From Formosa sp. Hel1_33_131 (GTDB lineage Bacteria > Bacteroidota > Bacteroidia > Flavobacteriales > Flavobacteriaceae), in assembly GCA_949499105.1 (NCBI GenBank), contig CATEFX010000010.1:1-64000 (forward strand): DNA of 64,000 nucleotides. The letters run 5' to 3'. The notes beneath the pieces were generated by a model. The model was not told the DNA's origin. It searched no databases and worked only from the letters and a program-made list of their open reading frames with translations. The position numbers were made by a program, and so were the translations under genes. Shown here one piece after another: positions 51,526 to 58,770 of the stretch. Each line of letters begins with the position of its first letter. Position 1 is the stretch's first letter.

Positions 51526-52437
51526 ATGAAAACAACAACAAAAATAGCAGTAGCTATACTTTTAGCTTTCAACTTTGGACTTTCAACTTTGCAAGCACAA
51601 AGCCCAGAAAAAATGAGCTACCAAGCAGTAATAAGAAACTCAAGTGATGTCTTAGTTACAAGCCAAGCAGTAGGAATGCAACTAAGTATATTACAAGGAA
51701 GTGCAACAGGTACAGCAGTGTATGTAGAAACACAAACACCAGACACCAATAGTAATGGTTTGGTAAGCTTAGAAATAGGAATAGGAACTACAACGGATGA
51801 TTTTTCTACAATAGATTGGAGTGCTGGGCCTTACTTTATAAAAACAGAAACTGACCTAGCAGGCGGCACAAATTACACCATAACAGGAACAAGCCAGTTA
51901 TTGAGTGTGCCTTATGCTTTACATGCAAAAACAGCTGAAACAGTTACAGGAGCTTGCGGACTTGCTATTGGTGACACCTACCAAGGCGGAATTATCTTTT
52001 ATTTAGACGCTTCAGGATGTCATGGCTTGATTAGTGCAACAGCAGATCAAAGCACAGGAATTCAGTGGTATAACGGATCAAATACGAACACTACTGCTTT
52101 TGCAAGTTGCGTTGGTTGCGGTGAGGGAAATACATCAATGATTTTTTACAATCAAGGTGCAGGTACGTATGCTGCCCAAATCTGTTATGATTTAATCTTG
52201 GGAGGGTACAGTGATTGGTACCTACCATCTAAAGATGAGCTCAATTTAATGTATCAGAATATTGGACCAGGAAATGTACTAGGATTAGGAAATGTTGGCG
52301 GTTTTGCAAGTAACAGATATTGGAGTTCTACGGAGGTCCGTACCTCCGGTGCATGGGGGCAGAGATTCGACACTGGCGACCAGTTCAACTGGGGTAAGTT
52401 CGACCCAAACTACGTGCGTGCTGTTCGGGCTTTTTAA
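51526..52437 (+). CDS. DUF1566 / C-type-lectin-like secreted protein with DGR-type variable C-terminus
   Basis: GDTYQGGIIFYLDASGCHGLI...GGYSDWYLPSKDELNLMYQN...RYWSSTEVRTSGAWGQRFDTGDQFNWGKFDPNYVRAVRAF. Confidence 0.82.
   Translation: MKTTTKIAVAILLAFNFGLSTLQAQSPEKMSYQAVIRNSSDVLVTSQAVGMQLSILQGSATGTAVYVETQTPDTNSNGLVSLEIGIGTTTDDFSTIDWSAGPYFIKTETDLAGGTNYTITGTSQLLSVPYALHAKTAETVTGACGLAIGDTYQGGIIFYLDASGCHGLISATADQSTGIQWYNGSNTNTTAFASCVGCGEGNTSMIFYNQGAGTYAAQICYDLILGGYSDWYLPSKDELNLMYQNIGPGNVLGLGNVGGFASNRYWSSTEVRTSGAWGQRFDTGDQFNWGKFDPNYVRAVRAF
52312..52434 (+). other. candidate diversity-generating-retroelement variable region (VR)
   Basis: Fixed scaffold YWSSTE-AW-Q-F-G-Q-K-VRAVRAF interleaved with variable codons that mostly end in C/T (GTC CGT ACC TCC GGT ... 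GAC ACT ... GAC ... TTC AAC), as expected from adenine mutagenesis of AAY codons; GC-rich end GTGCGTGCTGTTCGGGC. Confidence 0.5.
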
Positions 52438-52453
52438 TAATTTAGCTGCTCGA

Positions 52454-52470
52454 ACGGACTTGCAGTCCGT
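52454..52470 (+). other. small perfect hairpin just downstream of candidate VR
   Basis: ACGGACT TGC AGTCCGT, about 17 bp after the stop codon. Confidence 0.6.
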
Positions 52471-52479
52471 GACACATAA

Positions 52480-52503
52480 GTCAATTTCCTGACTTAGCGG
52501 GAC
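52480..52503 (+). repeat. dispersed intergenic repeat, partial copy D
   Basis: GTCAATTTCCTGACTTAGCGGGAC matches the left arm of copies A-C. Confidence 0.5.
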
Positions 52504-52530
52504 AAAAAAATCCTGATGTTCATCAGGATT
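52503..52530 (-). terminator. hairpin with minus-strand T tract
   Basis: AATCCTGATG tt CATCAGGATT followed by TTTTTTT on the minus strand. Confidence 0.65.
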
Positions 52531-52753
52531 TATAAGTTCTAAACTAATTGAGAATGGACTCAAATTTAAGTCCCCTATAAGTAGAAACTTTCAAGGCTTT
52601 TGAGTAATTCAAAAGAAAATTTATAGTTTCTGTCTTGGGTTTAAATGTATTAGAATTAGAGGGTTTTTGAGTGTAAAGTTTTGCCATTAGCCTATCATTG
52701 TTAGTTTGTTACTTACACTAACGACAAATTGCTCAATATATTTTACACAACCA

Positions 52754-53362
52754 TTAATTCGTTAAAATAATATTATGTTTTTCGATTAATTTACGAAGAT
52801 TTATCAAGGCATAACGCATCCGCCCCAGTGCGGTATTAATTGAAACGCCAGTGTTTTCGGAAATTTCTTTAAAACTCATATCATTATACATGCGCATGGT
52901 CAAAACAGTTTTCTGATCCTCTGGTAATTCTTCTACCAGATCTCTTATATCTTGAACAATTTGAGATTGTACCAATTCGTTTTCGGCATTTAGAGCACCA
53001 TCACTTAGTACCGAAAATATATCAAAATCGCCGCTGTTTTTAAATTTTGGCATCCGATTATTTTTTCGGAAGTGATCAATAACTAAATTATGGGCGATTC
53101 GCATCACCCAAGGTAAAAATTTACCTTCTTCATTATACTTGCCTAATTTTAAAGTTCTAATGACTTTGATAAAGGTATCCTGAAATACATCTTCGGTTAC
53201 GTCACGGTCATACACTTTAGAGTATATAAAACTATAGAGCCGTTGTTGATGCCGATTGATTAAAATTGATAAGGAAGGTTCGTCTCCTTTAATATAATTA
53301 CTGACGAGGATAGCATCGCTTAGAGATTTTGAGATCATAACATTACTTTTAATAGCACACAA
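52754..53362 (-). CDS. RNA polymerase sigma-70 family (ECF) factor
   Basis: DVTEDVFQDTFIKVIRTL, KFLPWVMRIAHNLVIDHFRKNNR, LPEDQKTVLTMRMYNDMSFKEISENTGVSINTALGRMRYALINLRK. Confidence 0.92.
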   Translation of the reverse strand: MCAIKSNVMISKSLSDAILVSNYIKGDEPSLSILINRHQQRLYSFIYSKVYDRDVTEDVFQDTFIKVIRTLKLGKYNEEGKFLPWVMRIAHNLVIDHFRKNNRMPKFKNSGDFDIFSVLSDGALNAENELVQSQIVQDIRDLVEELPEDQKTVLTMRMYNDMSFKEISENTGVSINTALGRMRYALINLRKLIEKHNIILTN

Positions 53363-53558
53363 TATGGGTGTGCATAGTTGAAAAATTAAAAAAGTAATAT
53401 TATTCTATAAGCGTTTGTTTTGAAATAATTAATCAAATATAACAACAATCCATTCAATTTTACAAATTTATTTTAGTTTTTATGAATAAGTAGGTTTCAG
53501 TCTGCTTTAATGTTTTTCATAATAATGGTATCTTTGCAAACTAATTTTAACTTAATAA

Positions 53559-56348
53559 ATGCCACTAGACCTTTCAAAATTAAGTCCAAAAGAGCACATT
53601 CTAATCAAGGGTGCAAAATTGCATAATCTAAAAAATATTGATATTGCGATTCCTCGACACAAATTAGTGGTCATTACTGGGCTTTCTGGATCTGGAAAAT
53701 CAAGTTTGGCATTTGATACTTTATATACCGAAGGGCAACGCCGTTATGTGGAGAGTTTATCGAGTTATGCCCGCCAATTTTTAGGACGACTCAACAAACC
53801 AAATGTCGATTACATCAAAGGAATTGCACCAGCGATTGCCATTGAACAAAAAGTGAATTCTACCAATCCACGATCGACGGTTGGAACGACGACCGAAATT
53901 TATGATTATTTAAAATTAGTTTTTGCACGTATCGGAAAAACCTATTCCCCTACATCCAATAATGTAGTAAAAAAAGATACGACTAGTGATGTCATCAACT
54001 ACGTGAAGACCTTAGAAATCGGCGAAAAACTTCTCCTCCTTGCTCCGGTTATTTTAGAAGAAGGACGTAGCATCGAAAATAAACTACAAGCGCTTCAACA
54101 TCAGGGATATGCACGAATTAAGATCGGCGATCGCGTTGAACGTATCGAACAAATTGAAGATTTTAAAAAGCTTCCTAAAGCCATCAGTCTTGTGGTGGAC
54201 CGGATTATTGTAAAAGATGAAGATGACTTCTATAACCGGTTGGCAGATGCGATTGAAATGGCCTTTTTTGAAGGCAATGGACGTTGTCAAATCGAAAAAC
54301 TAGAGAATTCTGACAGTCGTGAATTTAGCAATTCATTTGAACTTGATGGACAAAAATTTTTAGAACCAAACACCCATTTATTTAGCTTTAACAATCCCTA
54401 TGGTGCCTGCCCAAAATGTGAGGGCTATGGCGATGTGATTGGAATTGATGAAAGCTTAGTCATCCCAAATACCTCCCTCTCTATATATGAAAATGCAGTG
54501 TTTCCATGGCGGGGTGAAAGCATGAAATATTTCAGAGATCAATTGGTTAATAATAGCCATAAATTTGATTTCCCCATTCATAAACCTTATTTTGAATTAA
54601 CTCCAAAAGATCAACGATTATTATGGACTGGAAACACTCATTTTACAGGTTTAAATTCCTTTTTTGAAGACTTAGAATCCAAGGCCTATAAAGTTCAAAA
54701 CCGTGTGATGTTGTCCCGTTATAGAGGCAAAACAAAATGTGGAAGTTGTTACGGGAAACGATTACGTGAAGAAGCTAATTTTGTAAAAGTTGGAGCGGCT
54801 TCAATCACTGATTTGGTTGAAATGTCTCTCAGGGATTTAAAAGCATTTTTTAATCATCTAACCTTAGACGTTAAAGAACAAGAAATTGCCAAACGACTTC
54901 TCAAAGAGATTCATAATCGCTTAGATTTTTTGACCAATGTAGGGTTGGATTATTTGACACTAAATAGAAAATCAAATACGTTATCTGGGGGGGAAAGTCA
55001 ACGAATCAATCTAGCAACCTCTCTCGGTAGTAGTTTGGTTGGTTCCATGTATATTTTAGACGAACCCAGTATTGGACTGCATTCAAAAGACACCGAACGC
55101 CTTGTCAATGTGCTGAATGCATTGCGAGATTTAGGCAATACAGTTATTGTCGTTGAACACGATGAAGCCATTATGGCGGCAGCTGATTACATTATTGATA
55201 TTGGACCCGAAGCAGGTACCTTTGGTGGTGAAGTGATGGCGAGTGGTACTTACAAATCGCTTCTAAAAAGTAATACCTTAACGGCACAGTATCTAAATGG
55301 ATCTCTAGAAATTGAAGTTCCAAAAAAGCGTCGAACTTCAAAATACCATGTAACGATTAAAGGGGCACGCGAGCATAATTTAAAAAATATTGACGTTACA
55401 TTTCCACTAAATATGCTGACAGTTGTTACCGGCGTTTCTGGAAGTGGTAAAAGCACGCTCGTTAAACGGATCGTATACCCTGCCCTACTTAAATCAATTG
55501 GAGGTTATGGTGAAAAAGCAGGTGAATTTACAAGCATCGAAGGTAACTTTAGCACAGTTAAGTTTATTGAATTTGTCGATCAAAATCCGATTGGACGCTC
55601 TTCGCGATCCAATCCTGTTACCTATATAAAAGCCTATGATGACATTCGTGCCTTGTTTTCTAAACAAAAACTAAGTGTTATGCGAAATTATCAACCCAAA
55701 CATTTTTCATTCAATGTAGACGGTGGTCGTTGTGATACGTGTAAAGGCGAAGGTAATGTGACCATTGAAATGCAGTTTATGGCAGATGTGCAGCTAGAAT
55801 GTGATGACTGTCATGGAAAACGCTTTAAAAAGCAGGTACTGGAAATCAAATTCAACGACAAAACAATCGATGATGTTCTCAATATGACCATTGATGATGC
55901 TATTGCTTTTTTTGAAACCCATAGTGTGACTAAAATTAAAACCAAACTTCAACCACTTCAAGATGTTGGTTTGGGTTATGTAACGCTAGGGCAAAGTTCA
56001 TCAACACTTTCTGGTGGAGAAGCACAGCGGATAAAATTAGCCTCCTTTTTAGGGAAAGGATCCAAAGCAGAAACAGGTTTGTTTATTTTTGACGAACCCA
56101 CCACTGGACTTCATTTTCACGATATTAAAAAACTACTTAAATCCTTTAATGCCTTAATTGATAAGGGGCATTCTATCGTGGTGGTTGAGCATAATTTAGA
56201 CCTTATTAAATGTGCCGATCATGTGATTGACTTAGGACCTGAAGGCGGTGCTAACGGCGGATACGTACTGGCAGAGGGCACAGCAGAATCCGTTGCTAAA
56301 TCTAAAAAGTCGTCTACAGGCCATTTTCTAAAAAGTAAGTTACTTTAA
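53559..56348 (+). CDS. uvrA: excinuclease ABC subunit UvrA
   Basis: GLSGSGKSSLAFDTLYTEGQRRYVESLSSYARQFLGRLNKPNVDYIKG; Zn-finger CPKCEGYG and CDTCKGEG; LSGGEAQRIKLAS. Confidence 0.97.
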   Translation: MPLDLSKLSPKEHILIKGAKLHNLKNIDIAIPRHKLVVITGLSGSGKSSLAFDTLYTEGQRRYVESLSSYARQFLGRLNKPNVDYIKGIAPAIAIEQKVNSTNPRSTVGTTTEIYDYLKLVFARIGKTYSPTSNNVVKKDTTSDVINYVKTLEIGEKLLLLAPVILEEGRSIENKLQALQHQGYARIKIGDRVERIEQIEDFKKLPKAISLVVDRIIVKDEDDFYNRLADAIEMAFFEGNGRCQIEKLENSDSREFSNSFELDGQKFLEPNTHLFSFNNPYGACPKCEGYGDVIGIDESLVIPNTSLSIYENAVFPWRGESMKYFRDQLVNNSHKFDFPIHKPYFELTPKDQRLLWTGNTHFTGLNSFFEDLESKAYKVQNRVMLSRYRGKTKCGSCYGKRLREEANFVKVGAASITDLVEMSLRDLKAFFNHLTLDVKEQEIAKRLLKEIHNRLDFLTNVGLDYLTLNRKSNTLSGGESQRINLATSLGSSLVGSMYILDEPSIGLHSKDTERLVNVLNALRDLGNTVIVVEHDEAIMAAADYIIDIGPEAGTFGGEVMASGTYKSLLKSNTLTAQYLNGSLEIEVPKKRRTSKYHVTIKGAREHNLKNIDVTFPLNMLTVVTGVSGSGKSTLVKRIVYPALLKSIGGYGEKAGEFTSIEGNFSTVKFIEFVDQNPIGRSSRSNPVTYIKAYDDIRALFSKQKLSVMRNYQPKHFSFNVDGGRCDTCKGEGNVTIEMQFMADVQLECDDCHGKRFKKQVLEIKFNDKTIDDVLNMTIDDAIAFFETHSVTKIKTKLQPLQDVGLGYVTLGQSSSTLSGGEAQRIKLASFLGKGSKAETGLFIFDEPTTGLHFHDIKKLLKSFNALIDKGHSIVVVEHNLDLIKCADHVIDLGPEGGANGGYVLAEGTAESVAKSKKSSTGHFLKSKLL

Positions 56349-56458
56349 TATAATTTAAAATATAAATAATTAACAGTCAGATAGATATATTATAATTTTA
56401 TTTTTGGCACGTTGTTTGGTGATACATAGTTGAGTTTAACTTTTTAAAACTTTGTATT

Positions 56459-57379
56459 ATGAAAAAATTATTTTTAACCCTCGCTAGTATCACCTTATTC
56501 GGAACTGTCTTTGCAACGCCATTTCCAAATCAATCGAGATCCAATAATTCTTTCGTATTTAACGAACAAGGAATTGAGTTTGCTGTTTTTAAAGATGGTC
56601 AATTTGATTTTAATGTTATAAGACATTGTCAAGGTCTCAATCGTTATTCAAATCATAAAGGAATAAATATCAGTTTTAATACGGGTTATGATTATGGCGC
56701 CTATATTCAATATGATACGTATGGTGCGGTCATTCAAATTGAAAACACCCCAATTTATTATGATTATTATGGACGTATCAGTCAAGCCGGAACTGTGCAT
56801 ATAAATTATAATCACAGAGGCGATGTCTCTTGGATTGGCGGTATGAATATTAGATACGATTCTCACTATACGCCACAGGTTTATGGATATGTTAATCGTT
56901 ACCATCGCTATTATACGCCAAGCAATTGGCACGCATATTACAGAGCGCCACAGATCAATTTTTGTGTCACATTCAACACGCCCTATAGAAGACACTTTAA
57001 ACCTGTAAGACATCATTACAAAAATCCGTACAGACACAATCAACGTCCAACTGTTTATAGAAATCAAAATGTTCAATACAGAGTGGCTACGACACGATCA
57101 AACCAGAGTGACCGTTATAAAACCAATCGAGGGACAAGAAAACGCACCACTACCACAACGCAATCTAATACAAGAAGAGTGGCAAGTTCTAGTCCAACCG
57201 TTAAAACAAGAACCGTTAGAAGTACAAAGCGTACGGTTCCGACGACGCGTCAAACAACAAGGTCAACCACAAATCGATCGAAACCAAACGTTAAAAGTTC
57301 AAGTCCAAAAACGAGAACTAAAACAAAAACGAGAACCCGAATTCCAAACTCTAGAGTGGCAGCACAAAGAACCCGTTAA
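56459..57379 (+). CDS. secreted protein with very basic Thr/Arg/Ser-rich tail
   Basis: Signal peptide MKKLFLTLASITLFGTVFATP; Tyr/His-rich centre; tail TTRSNQ...KTRTKTKTRTRIPNSRVAAQRTR. Confidence 0.65.
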   Translation: MKKLFLTLASITLFGTVFATPFPNQSRSNNSFVFNEQGIEFAVFKDGQFDFNVIRHCQGLNRYSNHKGINISFNTGYDYGAYIQYDTYGAVIQIENTPIYYDYYGRISQAGTVHINYNHRGDVSWIGGMNIRYDSHYTPQVYGYVNRYHRYYTPSNWHAYYRAPQINFCVTFNTPYRRHFKPVRHHYKNPYRHNQRPTVYRNQNVQYRVATTRSNQSDRYKTNRGTRKRTTTTTQSNTRRVASSSPTVKTRTVRSTKRTVPTTRQTTRSTTNRSKPNVKSSSPKTRTKTKTRTRIPNSRVAAQRTR

Positions 57380-57445
57380 GAACGCACAAATAGAATGCCC
57401 AACAAGGCACAAAAAGTATTATTTTAAGTTAGTTAGTTAGTTGAA

Positions 57446-57490
57446 GGCTCCGTAGTTGAATATCCCACATCACTACGGAGTCTTTATTTT
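57446..57490. terminator. bidirectional terminator
   Basis: GGCTCCGTAGT / ACTACGGAGTC stem between convergent genes, followed by T-rich tract. Confidence 0.75.
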
Positions 57491-58770
57491 TATTTCAGAA
57501 TTACTTTAGATAGTTGTTGCGTCAGAAACTTACGACTGTACAGGTCTAATCCTTTAGAGTTTGCAAATAATTGTTGACTATTGAAAGCCTCAAAATACTG
57601 CATCAAAGTTGTACGAAGTAAAGATGCATCATCATATCTAAAATAGGACCCAGAATTTGTTTGGTTTATTATTTTTTCAATATCTGAAGTATTCGGACCT
57701 ATCGCTATGATTGGACGTTTTGAGGCCATATACTCAAATAATTTACCAGGGATAATATACTCCGTTTCTTTTGAATCTTCTTCAATCAGTAATAACATCT
57801 GAGAATTTTTTTGAAACTCTAAAGCTTCTTTATGAGACACATAACCGTGATTATGGATATGATTCTCAAGACCAAAACTACCGATAGAATCCAGGACGCT
57901 TGAACTAACAGACCCAATTAAATTTAATTGAAAAGCAGAAGAAAATGCTTCAGATTCTTTCACTAAATCTGACAACACTTTCCATAAAATCTGGGGATTG
58001 CGTCCCTCCAACAGAGATCCGATATGTGATAAGGTAAACTTTGAATCTAATGAACGACGGTTCGAAATCTCAAAATCAAAACCATTGGTGATCACTGCGA
58101 TAGGCGTATTTGTTAATTCAGAAAAGAGCTGCTTAGTTTGTAAGCTTGTCACGACCAATTCATCAGCGCCATTGAGCACTTCTCTTTCAAGGGCTTGGTG
58201 TTTATTTTTAGCAAATGAACTTAGTTTTAACTTTTTATGATAACCGATTTGAGTCCAAGGATCTCTAAAATCTGCGATCCATTTAAGAGAATGTAATTGC
58301 TTTAATTTCAATCCGATTAGATGTAAACTATGTGGAGGACCCGTGGTGATAATTGTATCGATTTGATAGGTCGTAATATAGTCAGACAAAAATGAAACCG
58401 ATGGACGAACCCATGAAACTCGCGCATCTGGAATGAAAAAATTACCTCGTATAAAAAGTAGTAATTTCTCTAAAATGGATTGTTTTTTTTGATTCGAAAT
58501 CAAGCCTTTAGATAAATGATTTGTTTTGGACTTAGAAAATAATTGAGCCCATTTATAAGGTTCACTAATGGGGGTTTTTAAAACGGTAAGCCCCATATTC
58601 ACCTCCGATACCATCGAAGAATCTAGTGTTGGGTAATTGGGATTTTCAGGACAATAAACAACAGGTTGAATTCCGAAATCGGGAAGGTATTTCACAAATT
58701 TCAACCAACGTTGAACGCCGGGACCCCCTGCAGGTGGCCAATAGTACGTGATGATTAGGACTTTTTTCAC
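57490..58770 (-). CDS. glycosyltransferase (GT4-like)
   Basis: MKKVLIITYYWPPAGGPGVQRWLKFVKYLPDFGIQPVVYCPENPNYP; IIPGKLFEYMASKRPIIAIGPN. Confidence 0.85.
   Translation of the reverse strand: MKKVLIITYYWPPAGGPGVQRWLKFVKYLPDFGIQPVVYCPENPNYPTLDSSMVSEVNMGLTVLKTPISEPYKWAQLFSKSKTNHLSKGLISNQKKQSILEKLLLFIRGNFFIPDARVSWVRPSVSFLSDYITTYQIDTIITTGPPHSLHLIGLKLKQLHSLKWIADFRDPWTQIGYHKKLKLSSFAKNKHQALEREVLNGADELVVTSLQTKQLFSELTNTPIAVITNGFDFEISNRRSLDSKFTLSHIGSLLEGRNPQILWKVLSDLVKESEAFSSAFQLNLIGSVSSSVLDSIGSFGLENHIHNHGYVSHKEALEFQKNSQMLLLIEEDSKETEYIIPGKLFEYMASKRPIIAIGPNTSDIEKIINQTNSGSYFRYDDASLLRTTLMQYFEAFNSQQLFANSKGLDLYSRKFLTQQLSKVILK

Noticed and set aside
52331-52348. CGGAGGT-CCGT-ACCTCCG inverted repeat inside the VR
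   Set aside because: Falls entirely in coding sequence at hypervariable codons; most likely coincidental.
52285-52563. ORFs 52285-52563 (-) and 52292-52492 (+) over the candidate variable region
   Set aside because: They overlap the DUF1566 gene in other frames and have low-complexity, domain-free translations; treated as spurious reading frames.
52438-52753. Search for a DGR template repeat or reverse transcriptase near the VR
   Set aside because: The interval has only a hairpin, a partial repeat and a terminator-like stem; no AAC-rich near-copy and no RT ORF in the ORF track.
54084-54290. Antisense ORFs inside uvrA, dnaK, TonB receptor and amidohydrolase genes (e.g. 54084-54290, 33705-34001, 2922-3140, 46744-47043)
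   Set aside because: Fully contained in well-supported genes on the opposite strand, with no domain or initiation signal.
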